A stretch of 64,000 nucleotides of DNA from Sphaerobacter thermophilus DSM 20745 (lineage in GTDB: Bacteria; Chloroflexota; Chloroflexia; Thermomicrobiales; Thermomicrobiaceae): assembly GCF_000024985.1 (NCBI RefSeq), contig NC_013523.1, forward strand, positions 310,001 to 374,000. The letters are read 5' to 3'. Under the pieces are notes generated by a model. That model made no database searches. It was given only the letters and a program-made list of their open reading frames with translations, and was not told the origin of the DNA. Shown here in pieces: positions 6,298 to 15,037 of this stretch (position 1 is the stretch's first letter; each line of letters starts with the position of its first letter). The position numbers and the translations under genes were made by a program.

Positions 6298-7220
6298 GGC
6301 GTCCCCTCCTGACCTTCGAGCTGAATCTGCGTCCCGTCCGAGACAAAGACGACTGTGCCGTCGACATCGGTACGGTAGACGGTCATCCCTGCCTCGCGCA
6401 GGCGCTGCATCGTCTCGCGGTGCGGGTGGCCGTAGGAGTTGTCCGCGCCGGCTGAGATGACGGCGGTTCGGGCGCCGACAGCATCGAGGAACGGCATGGT
6501 GGACGACGAGTTGCTGCCGTGGTGGGCCACCTGGAGGAGGTCGGCGCGCAGTGCCGACGGGTCGAGCGCGAGCAGCTCCTCTTCCGCCTCCTCCTCGATG
6601 TCGCCCGTCAGCAGGATGCGCACGTCGCCGTCGATCACCCGCAGGACGACGCTGTTGTTGTTGTCGTGCACCTCGCCGTCGGAGTCGGTGATGAACGGTG
6701 GTTCAGGCCACAGAACCTCGACGCGTGTGCGTTCGCCCAGCTCGAACGCGTCGCCGCGGCGGGCCCGCTGTGCCGGGATGCCCTTCTCCTCGACGACCTG
6801 CAGCCCGCGTAGGTAGGCGCGGTTGGTGTTCTCGATGGCCGGGTCGAGATATGTGCCGACCGGGATGCGTCTCAGCACGGTTGCCAGCTCACCGATGTGG
6901 TCCTGATCGGGGTGGCTGGACACGACATAATCCAGTCGCTCGATCCCGTGCTCGCGGAAGAAAGACAGGATCACGCTGTCGACGGCGTCCTCTCGGTCTC
7001 CCATGTCGTAGAGCAGGCTTCGGCCGTCGGCGGTGATGATCCCCACGCTGAGCCCCTGGCCCACGTCGAAGAAGGCAATGCGAGTCAGCTCGCCCGGCTC
7101 CCTCCCGCCGCTCTCGTCGCCGATGAGCGAGGGGAGCGCGAGTGCGAGGATGACGAGAAGCAGGACGAGCGCCAGCGCGAGGATAACCCAGCGCAGGCGT
7201 CGAGAAGCACGACGGTTCAT
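6294..7220 (-). CDS. ComEC/Rec2-like metallo-beta-lactamase fold hydrolase, membrane-anchored
   Basis: A 308-residue protein with one N-terminal membrane helix (about residues 10-32, LRWVILALALVLLLVILALALPSL) followed by an extracytoplasmic metallo-beta-lactamase domain. Motifs are FFDVGQGLSVGI, the metal-binding SSHPDQDHIGE, LLTGDIEEEAEEELL and VAHHGSNSSS, all typical of the ComEC C-terminal domain. The large ComEC channel is absent, so this is a stand-alone secreted domain of the kind proposed to be a nuclease or phosphodiesterase. It overlaps both neighbours by 4 bases within the operon. The substrate is not known; DNA or a phospholipid-linked compound are both possible given the context. 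Confidence 0.85.
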   Translation of the reverse strand: MNRRASRRLRWVILALALVLLLVILALALPSLIGDESGGREPGELTRIAFFDVGQGLSVGIITADGRSLLYDMGDREDAVDSVILSFFREHGIERLDYVVSSHPDQDHIGELATVLRRIPVGTYLDPAIENTNRAYLRGLQVVEEKGIPAQRARRGDAFELGERTRVEVLWPEPPFITDSDGEVHDNNNSVVLRVIDGDVRILLTGDIEEEAEEELLALDPSALRADLLQVAHHGSNSSSTMPFLDAVGARTAVISAGADNSYGHPHRETMQRLREAGMTVYRTDVDGTVVFVSDGTQIQLEGQEGTP

Positions 7221-7828
7221 GATGCCGGATGGTTCGGGCGCGGCTCGTCACCGCGCGTGGCCTGCCAGACGTGGAGGATGCGTTGCAGCGTCGTCACGTT
7301 GGTCAGGATGGCCAGGATCCAGAGCGCCCAGACGGGCCGGTTGACGATGAGGAAGACGGCGAGCAGGATGACGCGCTCTGGGCGAGCGAAGAGCCCTACC
7401 TCGGCCTTGATCCCGACCGCCTCGGCGCGCGCGCGGGTGTAGCTGACCATGAGCGAGCCGACCATGGTGGCGTAGACCAGCAGGATGGGAACCGTGTCGG
7501 TGCCGGAGCGCAGCAGATAGAGCAGCACGCCGCCGTAGACGAGCGCCTCCGAATAGCGGTCCAGGGTGGAGTCGAAGAAGCCACCGAAGCGCGTGACCCG
7601 GTTGGTGACCCGCGCCACGGCACCGTCGAGCATGTCGAAGGCTCCGGCCGCCAGCGCCAGGATGCCACCGGCCACCAGGTTGCCGCTGGCAATCACGGCG
7701 GCCACGACCAGGTTCAGCAACAGGCCCAGTAGCGTGAAGCCGTTCGGGGAAAGGCGCGTGCGGGCCACCAGCAGCCCGACTCGCTGGAGTCGCAGCCGCA
7801 CCCAATCTCCGACGAGCGAACTGATCAT
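7217..7828 (-). CDS. CDP-alcohol phosphatidyltransferase family phospholipid synthase
   Basis: A 203-residue integral membrane enzyme. It carries the full family signature, DMLDGAVARVTN followed by RFGGFFDSTLDR, giving the DGxxAR...G...D...D metal and CDP-binding site (about residues 67-91). Hydrophobic segments flank it. The reaction transfers a phosphatidyl group from CDP-diacylglycerol to an alcohol. The glycosyltransferase immediately upstream resembles PimA, so a phosphatidylinositol-phosphate synthase role is attractive, but PgsA-like activity cannot be excluded. The gene lies 17 bases after the glycosyltransferase and overlaps the MBL gene. Confidence 0.85.
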   Translation of the reverse strand: MISSLVGDWVRLRLQRVGLLVARTRLSPNGFTLLGLLLNLVVAAVIASGNLVAGGILALAAGAFDMLDGAVARVTNRVTRFGGFFDSTLDRYSEALVYGGVLLYLLRSGTDTVPILLVYATMVGSLMVSYTRARAEAVGIKAEVGLFARPERVILLAVFLIVNRPVWALWILAILTNVTTLQRILHVWQATRGDEPRPNHPAS

Positions 7829-7845
7829 CGTCGTCCCCTACCCGG

Positions 7846-9009
7846 CTACTCGCGCGTCATAGAGAGCGACCGCGCCTCCGTAGGCCGCTGGCGGCCGTAG
7901 CGGCTCAGCGCCCGCTCGTAGACATCCAGCACCCGGCGCGCGATCACCGGCCACGAGTGCTCCTCGGCCCGGCGGCGGCCCGCCTCGCCCAGTCGCGCGG
8001 CCAACTCGCGGTCGGCCAGCACGTGCACCAGTGCCAGGGCGAGTGCTTCCGGGTTCTTCGGCTCGACGAGGAGCCCCTCCACCCCGTGCCGTACCACCGC
8101 CGTGTAGCCGTCGATGTTGGTAGCCACCACCGGCCTCCCCGACGCCATGGCTTCCAGCAGCACGATGCCGAAGCTCTCCCGGCCGGTCGAGGGTGCGCAG
8201 AAGACGTCGGCCGAGGCGTAGTACGAGGGGAGATCCTGCTTCGACACGGCGCCGACAAAGGTCACGTTGTCGAGCTCGTAGCGCTCCAGCAGGCGGTCGT
8301 AGCGCCACGCCTGACCAGGCCCGACGACCAGCAGGTGGACGCCCGGGAACTCCTGGCGGACCAGCGCGATGGCCCGGAGCAGATACTTCAAGCCCTTCCG
8401 CGACTCATTGTAGCGCCCGACGAAGAGTACGGTCGGCCCGGAGATATGGGCGTGCTGGATCTTTGGCACGTGCGGTCCGAACTGCTCGATGTCGATGCCG
8501 TTGGGGATGATCTCGTAGACCGCCGGGAAGTACTGGCTCACGAACTCCTCAGCCGACGGCGAGACGGCGATGCGCGCGTGCAGCTTGCCGTGGAAGAAGG
8601 AGAGCAGCGGCTTGCCGTAGAGGTAGGCCAGGTTGGACGAGCGCGCCGCGTGGAAGGTGCCGATGTTGACCGTCTTGGAGTGAAGGAGCACCATGAGCGG
8701 GAGCGTCGGCGCAAGCGGTTCGTGCAGGTGGATGATGTCGAAGTCCTCGTCGTGCAGGAACTCCTTGACCTTGCCCGAGATGAGGGGCGAGAGCGTGATG
8801 CGCGCGGTCGACCCGTTCGACGGTACCGGGACCGCCAGACCGAGCCGGTAGATGTGGCCGTCGTCTTCCTCGCCCTCTTCGTCGGAGCGCGGGGCGAGGA
8901 TGCGCGTCTGGTGGCCGAGCGCCCGGAACTCCCGGTCGAGGTGCATGATGTGCTCGTTGACCCCGCCGGGGTAACCAAAGTCGAATGGCGACACGAGGAG
9001 GATCTTCAT
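7846..9009 (-). CDS. GT4 glycosyltransferase, PimA-like
   Basis: A 387-residue GT-B glycosyltransferase. The N-terminal acceptor domain opens with MKILLVSPFDFGYPGGVNEHI. The C-terminal nucleotide-sugar domain includes VLFVGRYNESRKGL and the EX7E motif ESFGIVLLE (about residues 290-300). This pattern matches phosphatidyl-myo-inositol mannosyltransferase-like enzymes of Actinobacteria and Chloroflexota. It is the first gene of the minus-strand operon and is coupled to a CDP-alcohol phosphatidyltransferase, which supports glycolipid synthesis on the inner face of the membrane. The ATG at 9009 was chosen because the family starts at MKIL; the frame runs further upstream without family match. Confidence 0.85.
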   Translation of the reverse strand: MKILLVSPFDFGYPGGVNEHIMHLDREFRALGHQTRILAPRSDEEGEEDDGHIYRLGLAVPVPSNGSTARITLSPLISGKVKEFLHDEDFDIIHLHEPLAPTLPLMVLLHSKTVNIGTFHAARSSNLAYLYGKPLLSFFHGKLHARIAVSPSAEEFVSQYFPAVYEIIPNGIDIEQFGPHVPKIQHAHISGPTVLFVGRYNESRKGLKYLLRAIALVRQEFPGVHLLVVGPGQAWRYDRLLERYELDNVTFVGAVSKQDLPSYYASADVFCAPSTGRESFGIVLLEAMASGRPVVATNIDGYTAVVRHGVEGLLVEPKNPEALALALVHVLADRELAARLGEAGRRRAEEHSWPVIARRVLDVYERALSRYGRQRPTEARSLSMTRE

Positions 9010-9229
9010 GGAACCCTTTCGCGCGGCCGCCCGCTGCGGACGTGAGGCGTTGTCGCTACCGCCATTGTACACGCCACCGGGCGCATCATCGGCCGGCGCA
9101 CGGGCGGGCGACGATGCCATCCAGCCTGCGCCGGCGAACAGCCGGGCTGAATCGCCGCCGCGGCAGCGCGCGGCAGTATAGCGGTGCCGCGCTGGGCTGT
9201 CCATGCCCCACGGGAGAGGAGACGCGCCG

Positions 9230-9403
9230 ATGAACTGGCCCGCCGGTCTGTTCGCAGCCGGACTCTGGGTGTTGCTCAGCGCCGTTTGGGCCACGCTGCA
9301 GCCCTCACTCTACCCAGTCTCAACCGCCCGCCTCGCGGGACGCGTCTTTCGGGATCTCGCACCCGCGCTGCTGCTCGGCTTGCTGGTAGCCCGGCTCGCC
9401 TGA
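9230..9403 (+). CDS. Small two-helix membrane protein
   Basis: A 57-residue hydrophobic protein with two membrane helices: about residues 5-25, FAAGLWVLLSAVWATLQPSL, and about 42-56, LAPALLLGLLVARLA. A GGAGAGGA ribosome-binding site lies 7 bases before the ATG. It ends 4 bases before the convergent PRC-barrel gene. No family was recognised. The short size, good start and hydrophobic pattern support it as real. Confidence 0.5.
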   Translation: MNWPAGLFAAGLWVLLSAVWATLQPSLYPVSTARLAGRVFRDLAPALLLGLLVARLA

Positions 9404-9407
9404 CCGG

Positions 9408-9950
9408 CTAGCCCTGCGACTCCTCCGGACCCGGAGTTGCCTCCGGCTGCCCGCCCTCGGCCGGGGGATGGGCAATCTGCGCCGGAATGACCACGGCGTC
9501 GCGGCCGATACTGATCACGGTGTCGATCGGCACGGAGACGTTCGGCCGGAACGGCCCGGTGAACCCGGCGCGGACAATCTCCAGGCCGGTGATGACCCCG
9601 CTCTGCTCGTCGACGAGCACGGTCGCCACCGAGCCGACGCGACTGCCATCCTCGCTCACGACCTTCAGTGAGCCGATCTCGCTCAGTGACGGGTACTGCC
9701 GGTAGCGGTGCTCCGTCTCGTCCCCCTGGAGCACGGCACGGCTCTGTACCATGACCGCGTCCGGCCCGATCGACTGCACGTCGCGTCGCTCCACCACGTT
9801 CGTGGTGCCTCCGATGAGGCCGCCGCTGTGGACGGAGAACGCCTGGATGGCGCGGTCGTCGATCGAGAAGAGGATGTCGCGCACGGTTCCCAACTGCTCG
9901 CCACCCTCGATCGCTACCACAGGCATCCCTTTGAGTCGCTTTGCATCCAT
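9408..9950 (-). CDS. PRC-barrel domain protein
   Basis: A 180-residue protein with two PRC-barrel modules. The first is MDAKRLKGMPVVAIEGGEQLGTVRDILFSIDDRAIQAF at the N-terminus. The second, about residues 90-150, is IGSLKVVSEDGSRVGSVATVLVDEQSGVITGLEIVR. PRC barrels are small beta-barrels found in photosynthetic reaction centre H subunits and RimM; stand-alone copies are usually stress or envelope-associated adaptors of unknown role. The C-terminus is Pro/Glu-rich. It is divergently oriented from the GntR operon at 10158. Confidence 0.82.
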   Translation of the reverse strand: MDAKRLKGMPVVAIEGGEQLGTVRDILFSIDDRAIQAFSVHSGGLIGGTTNVVERRDVQSIGPDAVMVQSRAVLQGDETEHRYRQYPSLSEIGSLKVVSEDGSRVGSVATVLVDEQSGVITGLEIVRAGFTGPFRPNVSVPIDTVISIGRDAVVIPAQIAHPPAEGGQPEATPGPEESQG

Positions 9951-10086
9951 GGCGCAGCCTCCCTCTGTGGTCCGGCGGCTCCCCCGAAAATCGCCGTGCG
10001 TCCCGGTGCCCCTCCGGAAGCAAAGGATGTGCCACTGCGGCGCGGGTGCGAGGGAGCGTCCGATGGCGCCACTCGACGATCGCCTC

Positions 10087-10136
10087 TTGACAAGGGGGTT
10101 CTTGGGTGATAGGGTTCATCACTAGAGTAATGAACC
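10087..10136 (+). promoter_or_regulatory. Promoter with overlapping palindromic operator for the GntR-ABC operon
   Basis: TTGACA (10087-10092), a 17-base spacer and TAGGGT (10110-10115) form a promoter. Overlapping the -10 and start site is a 24-bp imperfect palindrome (10113-10136) with outer arms GGTTCAT and ATGAACC and inner ACT/AGT, 10 of 12 positions paired. The position at the start of a GntR gene argues for autorepression, as known for YtrA-type regulators. Confidence 0.7.
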
Positions 10137-10157
10137 ACAGAGGCAGGTGGCAGGACG

Positions 10158-10526
10158 GTGTTTGACGACCGAAGCCCGATCTACCGACAGATCGCGGAGC
10201 AGATCAAGCAAGCGATCCTGACCGGAGACCTCCAGGAGGAGGAACAGGTCATGTCGACCAACCAGTACGCCGCCTTCTACCGGATCAACCCGGCGACGGC
10301 GGCCAAGGCCTTCCAGGAACTGGTGGACGAAGGGCTCCTCTACAAGCGGCGCGGCATCGGGATGTTCGTCAGCCCCGGCGCGCGGGAGCGACTGCGCTCC
10401 CAGCGCCGCGAGCGCTTCTTCGCGGACGTGGTCGAGCCGATGGTGGCCGAGGCCCGGGCGATCGGCATCCCTCTGCGCGAGGTCATCCAGTGGCTGGAGC
10501 AACGGGAAGACGAGGAGGAGCGATGA
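10158..10526 (+). CDS. YtrA-subfamily GntR transcriptional regulator
   Basis: A 122-residue regulator. The N-terminal winged helix matches GntR proteins (SPIYRQIAEQIKQAILTGDLQEEEQVMSTNQYA, then INPATAAKAFQELVDEGLLYKRRGIGMFV). The short C-terminal helical tail in place of a large ligand domain is the YtrA hallmark. It starts at GTG (10158). YtrA-type repressors usually control the ABC transporter encoded in the same operon, here overlapping the next gene by 4 bases. The likely operator is the palindrome at 10113-10136. The inducing signal is unknown; cell-envelope-active antibiotics induce characterised relatives. Confidence 0.9.
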   Translation: MFDDRSPIYRQIAEQIKQAILTGDLQEEEQVMSTNQYAAFYRINPATAAKAFQELVDEGLLYKRRGIGMFVSPGARERLRSQRRERFFADVVEPMVAEARAIGIPLREVIQWLEQREDEEER

Positions 10527-11407
10527 TCGAGCGCATCGACATCGACCGCCTGACGCTGCGGTACGGGGACGTGACTGCCCTCGACGGGCTGAGCCTGTCG
10601 CTGGAGGGCGGCAAGATCTACGGGTTGCTGGGGCGCAACGGCTCCGGCAAGACGAGCCTGCTGTCGGTCCTCGCCGCCTTCCGTAAGCCGACATCGGGGG
10701 ATGTCCGAATCAATGGACATCCGGTGTTCGAGAATCAGGCCATCACCAGTCAGATCGCCTTCATCCGTGAGAGCGGCGACACGGTGGAGGACACCGAGAA
10801 GGTCGAGTCGGCGATGCGGTACGCCGCGTACCTGCGGCCGAACTGGGACGCCGAGTACGCCGCCCGGCTGCTGGAGCGTTTTGAGGTGCCGACGAAGGCC
10901 AGGATCGGGAGTCTCTCCCGGGGCAAGCGCTCCGCGCTCGGTATCGTGCTGGGTTTGGCTGCACGCGCGCCGCTGACGATCTTCGACGAGACGTACCTCG
11001 GGATGGACGCGCCGTCGCGCTACGCCTTCTACGACGAGCTCCTGAACGATTACATGGCGCACCCGCGCACGTTCATCATCTCGACCCACCTGATCGAAGA
11101 GGTGAGCCGGCTCTTCGAGAACGTCGTCATCATCGACCGCGGTCGGTTGGTCGTGCATGACGACGTCGAGACGCTGCTCAACCGCGGCACCGCGGTCACC
11201 GGCCCGGCCGACGTCGTCGATCGGTTCGTCAACGGGTACACGGTCATCGGCACGCGGCAACTCGGCCGGACGAAGTCGGCGTTGGTCTACGGGCATCTCG
11301 ATCCTGAGCAGCGCGCCGAGGCCCGGGCTGCCGGACTCGATCTGGAGCCGCTGGCGCTCCAGGACTTGTTCGTCCACCTGACCGAACCGAGAGGAGACCA
11401 GTCATGA
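10523..11407 (+). CDS. ABC transporter ATP-binding protein (YtrB-like)
   Basis: A 294-residue ATPase with Walker A GLLGRNGSGKTSLL (about residues 34-47), signature-like LSRGKRSALGIVLGLA and Walker B LTIFDET. It has a family-typical His switch (IISTHLIEE) and a C-terminal extension after residue 210. The signature has K at the position usually held by Q. The start overlaps the GntR stop (ATGA), showing translational coupling. It pairs with the membrane protein that follows, with which it also overlaps by 4 bases. Confidence 0.88.
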   Translation: MIERIDIDRLTLRYGDVTALDGLSLSLEGGKIYGLLGRNGSGKTSLLSVLAAFRKPTSGDVRINGHPVFENQAITSQIAFIRESGDTVEDTEKVESAMRYAAYLRPNWDAEYAARLLERFEVPTKARIGSLSRGKRSALGIVLGLAARAPLTIFDETYLGMDAPSRYAFYDELLNDYMAHPRTFIISTHLIEEVSRLFENVVIIDRGRLVVHDDVETLLNRGTAVTGPADVVDRFVNGYTVIGTRQLGRTKSALVYGHLDPEQRAEARAAGLDLEPLALQDLFVHLTEPRGDQS

Positions 11408-12147
11408 GCCAGGCAGCGATGACGCAGCGGACGCAGCGGAGCTGGCGCTTCCCCGCCCCGCTGGTGACCGATTACGGGGGCTTCCTCACTGCGGTGTGGG
11501 CCGGCGTGCTCGTGTTGACCTTCGCCGGGAGCCTGGTGTCTGCCACGTTCTTCGACCTCATTCCAGCCTCGGCGTGGGAGCTCATCACCCCTCCGGCGCG
11601 GGTGTATATGGCGGTCATCTCCGCGTTCGTGGTGTACAGCTTCCTGCCGCTGTACGTCAGCCATGGCCAGACGCGGCGTGGCTTCGCCATCGAGGGGCTC
11701 ATCGCCCTGGTGGTGCATGCCGCTCTCGCCACGGTGCTGATAACCCTCGGCTTTGTGATCGAAGCGGGGTGGTACCGGGTGATGGGGTGGACGCGCGGGG
11801 TGCCCGACGGGCACCTCTTCACCTCTTACGGGAACCTGCCGCTGATCGTCGCTGAGTACGGGCTGGCGTTCCTGGTCTGGTCGGCGGCCGGGGCCTTCGC
11901 CGGGGCAGCGTTCTACCGGTCCAGCCATGGTGGGTGGCTCGCGCTGCCCCCTGCGCTGGCGATGGTGGGGATCACCGGCTCTGCCCTCGGCGAATCGCTG
12001 GGTCCCATCACCCGCTTCTTCCAGGGTCTGACGGGCACCGATGCCGCATCGCTGCCGCTCGCGACGGTCGTCTCGTTCGCCTGCGTGCTGATCGCGGTAG
12101 CAGGAACGTGGTTGCTGATCCGGGACGTCCCGATCCGTAAGCGCTAA
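11404..12147 (+). CDS. ABC transporter membrane protein of the GntR operon
   Basis: A 247-residue integral membrane protein with about six helices (for example GGFLTAVWAGVLVLTFAG, VYMAVISAFVVYSFLPL, IALVVHAALATVLITLGFV, ATVVSFACVLIAVAGTWLL). There is no recognisable catalytic motif. By position it is the permease partner of the upstream ATPase. Sequence similarity to named permeases was not clear to me, so the assignment rests on topology and on the overlapping operon structure. Confidence 0.7.
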   Translation: MSQAAMTQRTQRSWRFPAPLVTDYGGFLTAVWAGVLVLTFAGSLVSATFFDLIPASAWELITPPARVYMAVISAFVVYSFLPLYVSHGQTRRGFAIEGLIALVVHAALATVLITLGFVIEAGWYRVMGWTRGVPDGHLFTSYGNLPLIVAEYGLAFLVWSAAGAFAGAAFYRSSHGGWLALPPALAMVGITGSALGESLGPITRFFQGLTGTDAASLPLATVVSFACVLIAVAGTWLLIRDVPIRKR

Positions 12148-12235
12148 GGCTTCCGCAACGCGCTGGACCACGCCGCAGCACCACCGAACAGTCATCCACA
12201 TGTTGTCTCGTCGTTGCGCACGAGAGGGGGCGCGC

Positions 12236-13192
12236 ATGATCTCTGCACGCGGACTGACCAAGCGATACGGCGACAAGATCGCCGTGGAGTCCCTCACATT
12301 CGATGTCAAGCCCGGGGTGGTGACCGGGTTCCTCGGACCCAACGGCGCGGGCAAATCCACGACGATGCGCCTCATCCTGGGCCTCGACGCGCCCACTGCC
12401 GGTTCGGTGACCGTCAACGGCCGGGCCTACCGCGACCTCCCGGCGCCGATCCAGGAAGTGGGGGCGCTACTCGACGCGGGTGCGGTCCAGCGTGGGCGCT
12501 CGGCACGACAGCACCTGCGTTGGGTCGCGCAGGCGAGCGGGATTCCGGTCCGGCGCGTCGATGAGGTGCTCGACCTCGTCGGCCTGAGCGACGTCGCCGA
12601 GAAGCGTATCGGGACGTTCTCGCTCGGCATGTTGCAGCGGCTGGGCATTGCCACGGCGCTGCTCGGTGACCCGCCGGTCCTCATGTTCGACGAGCCGGTC
12701 AACGGCCTCGACCCCGAGGGCATCGCCTGGTTCCGCAACCTGGTGAAGCGACTGGCTGCCGAGGGGCGGACGATCCTGATCTCCAGCCACCTGATGAGCG
12801 AGATGCAGGAGATCGCCGACCGTGTCCTGGTCATCGGCCGCGGCCGGATCATCGCCGACGCCTCGATCGACGATCTGGTGCGGCAGACCGGTGGCGACGC
12901 GGTGCGGGTGGTATCGCCGCGCGCGGCGGACTTCGTGCCGATCCTTGAAGCGGCCGGGGCCAGCGTCATGCCCGAGCAGGACGGGAGCCTCCTCGTAACC
13001 GGTATAGAGATCGCCGACATCGGCGCCCTTGCCGCCCGGCACGGGATCACGCTGCACGAGCTATCCCCGCGTCGTGCCAGCCTCGAGGAGGCATTCATGG
13101 CGATCACCCGGAGCAGTGTGGAGTATCAGGCGAAGCGGTCCCGGTCGACCGCCGTCGCAATCGCCGGACGGGAGGAGCGCATCGATGGCTAG
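12236..13192 (+). CDS. ABC transporter ATP-binding protein (second pair)
   Basis: A 318-residue ATPase of the drug/antibiotic-export (CcmA-like) class. Features are Walker A GFLGPNGAGKSTTMRLI, signature FSLGMLQRLGIATALL, Walker B VLMFDEPVNGLDPEG and the H-loop ISSHLMSEM. A C-terminal domain of about 100 residues follows, as in bacitracin/daunorubicin-type exporters. It starts 88 bases after the first permease gene; GAGAGGGGG is the ribosome-binding site. It overlaps the next gene by 8 bases. Together with the first pair it probably forms an envelope-stress or export operon under the GntR regulator. Confidence 0.9.
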   Translation: MISARGLTKRYGDKIAVESLTFDVKPGVVTGFLGPNGAGKSTTMRLILGLDAPTAGSVTVNGRAYRDLPAPIQEVGALLDAGAVQRGRSARQHLRWVAQASGIPVRRVDEVLDLVGLSDVAEKRIGTFSLGMLQRLGIATALLGDPPVLMFDEPVNGLDPEGIAWFRNLVKRLAAEGRTILISSHLMSEMQEIADRVLVIGRGRIIADASIDDLVRQTGGDAVRVVSPRAADFVPILEAAGASVMPEQDGSLLVTGIEIADIGALAARHGITLHELSPRRASLEEAFMAITRSSVEYQAKRSRSTAVAIAGREERIDG

Positions 13193-14024
13193 CACGATCG
13201 TCGACATCCGGCAGAAGTCGACTCGTCTGCGACCCGCGATCCCACTCACCGCCACGCTGAGGGCAGAGTGGACCAAGCTCATGACGGTCCGGTCCACCTA
13301 CGTCTTGCTTGCCCTGAGCCTGCTGCTCTCGGTGGCGGTGACCGCGCTCGTCTCCTGGGCGGCCGGCTGGTCCTGGAGCGAATGGGCCGAAGCCGACCGC
13401 GCCGCCTTCGACCCGGTCATCAACTCGTTCGTCGGGCTCCTGCTGGCGACGGTCTTGCTGGTCGCGCTCAGCGTGGGGTTCGTCACCTCGGAGTACACGA
13501 GCGGCATGGTGCGGCTGACGCTGACGACCACGCCGCGACGTGGCCGCGTGCTCCTCGCGAAGGCGGGCGTCATCGCGGCGGTGACGATGGTCGCGGGCGT
13601 CATCATCACCGTCGCAACGTTCCTCACGGGGCAGGCGGTGTTTGCGGCCTACGACGTTCCGACGGCGTCGCTGGGTGATCGGGATGCCGCGCTGGCGGTG
13701 CTCGCGACCGGGCTGACGACGGCGGTCTACCCGGTCATCGGCGTGGCGATCGGGTACCTGCTCCGCCGCACGGCCGTCGCCATCACCGTCACGCTCTTGC
13801 TGATGTTCGCGCCGGCCTTCTTCGGGCCGCTGCTGCCGCTGCGCTGGCAAGAGCGCGTGCTGGCCTACCTGCCTGGTCCGGCGACGGACAGCCTCGCATT
13901 TGGCCACCTCGCGACGGATGCCCCGATGTACCTGGAGCGTGGTATTGCCGCGGTGGTGGTCGCCGCGTGGTTGGTCGCGCTCCTCGGCGCCGCGTACCTG
14001 GTGCTGAACCGGCGGGATGTGTGA
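13185..14024 (+). CDS. ABC-2 type permease
   Basis: A 279-residue membrane protein with about six helices. The N-terminal TATLRAEWTKLMTVRSTYVLLALSLLLS is typical of ABC-2 permeases next to CcmA-like ATPases. Internal EYTSGMVRLTLTTTPRRGRVLLAK is the family's cytoplasmic coupling segment. The ATG at 13185 follows GGGAGGAG and overlaps the ATPase stop. It is the last gene of the operon and meets the convergent SDR gene after 13 bases. Confidence 0.88.
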   Translation: MASTIVDIRQKSTRLRPAIPLTATLRAEWTKLMTVRSTYVLLALSLLLSVAVTALVSWAAGWSWSEWAEADRAAFDPVINSFVGLLLATVLLVALSVGFVTSEYTSGMVRLTLTTTPRRGRVLLAKAGVIAAVTMVAGVIITVATFLTGQAVFAAYDVPTASLGDRDAALAVLATGLTTAVYPVIGVAIGYLLRRTAVAITVTLLLMFAPAFFGPLLPLRWQERVLAYLPGPATDSLAFGHLATDAPMYLERGIAAVVVAAWLVALLGAAYLVLNRRDV

Positions 14025-14037
14025 CGCCGGGCCGGGC

Positions 14038-14826
14038 CTAGAGCGTGCCGCGGTAAAGCCCGCCGTCGACCAGGATCGTCTGACCGGTCACGTAGCTCGC
14101 GGCGGGCGACGACAGGAAGACCACGACCCGGGCGAATTCGTCCGGCTCGCCCAGGCGCCCCAGCGGGATGCCCTGGGCGTTGTCACGCAGCGCGTCGTCG
14201 AGGGCGATCCCCTCGCGCTCAGCCCGAGAGCGTGCCAGGTCGAGGATGCGGTCGGTGCGCGTCGGGCCGGGGCCGACGTTGTTGACGCGGATGTTGTAGC
14301 GGCCCAGCTCGTTGGCCATCGACTTGACCAGCCCGACCACCCCCGAGCGGGCGGTGTTCGAGAGGATCAGGCCGTCGAGCGGCTGCTTGACCGAGATCGA
14401 GGTGATGGTGACGATGCTGCCGCCGCGGTCTTTCAGGTGCGGGACCGCGGCCCGGCACATCCGCAGGGTGCTGAGCAGGTTCAGCTCGATCGCGTCGATG
14501 AAATCTTGCTCGCTCAGCGTCTCGAACGTGCCGGCCGGTGGGCCGCCTGCGTTGGTCACGACCGCATCGAGCTGGCCGAAGTGCCGGACCGTCTCATCGA
14601 AGACGCGGGTGATGTCCTCGGCGCGGCGCGCGTCGGCGGTCAGCGCCAGCACCTCGGCGCCCGCCTCCTCGCGGATCTCCTGCGCGGCCTGCTCGATCCG
14701 CTGCTGGTCGCGGGAGAAGATGGCGACCCGTGCGCCCTCCCGGGCGAACTCGAGGGCGACGGCCTTGCCCAATCCCTTGCTTGCCGCGGCGACGAGTGCC
14801 ACTCGGCCGGTGAGTCCGAGATCCAT
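14038..14826 (-). CDS. Short-chain dehydrogenase/reductase-like protein lacking the Tyr-Lys pair
   Basis: A 262-residue Rossmann protein. The cofactor motif is [16 protein letters not shown], and the NAG motif is [13 protein letters not shown]. The region [21 protein letters not shown] aligns with the SDR catalytic block. Where classical enzymes have YxxxK, this protein has S-N-T-A-R. The subfamily with SVKQP...LSNxxR is common and often annotated as 3-oxoacyl-ACP reductase-like, but its chemistry is doubtful without the Tyr. A C-terminal [29 protein letters not shown] is normal. Upstream on the minus strand TACACT (complement of 14897-14902) is a possible -10. Confidence 0.82.
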   Translation of the reverse strand: MDLGLTGRVALVAAASKGLGKAVALEFAREGARVAIFSRDQQRIEQAAQEIREEAGAEVLALTADARRAEDITRVFDETVRHFGQLDAVVTNAGGPPAGTFETLSEQDFIDAIELNLLSTLRMCRAAVPHLKDRGGSIVTITSISVKQPLDGLILSNTARSGVVGLVKSMANELGRYNIRVNNVGPGPTRTDRILDLARSRAEREGIALDDALRDNAQGIPLGRLGEPDEFARVVVFLSSPAASYVTGQTILVDGGLYRGTL

Positions 14827-15037
14827 GCTGCCCCTCCCCCACACGGCGCGGCGCCGTGCCGCGCCGGGCCTCACGTTCCACGCATGATGCGCGCACAGTG
14901 TAGCATGATGATAGCGGCGGGCTATTCGCCCCGCCGTGGTATTATCCCTGCGTGGTTACGCTCGCAGCCAAGAGTTGTAGCCGGTGCAGCGGGGCTGGGA
15001 TTGGGTTGTGAGTCGAGGTAGCTTCTATCGTTCCAGC

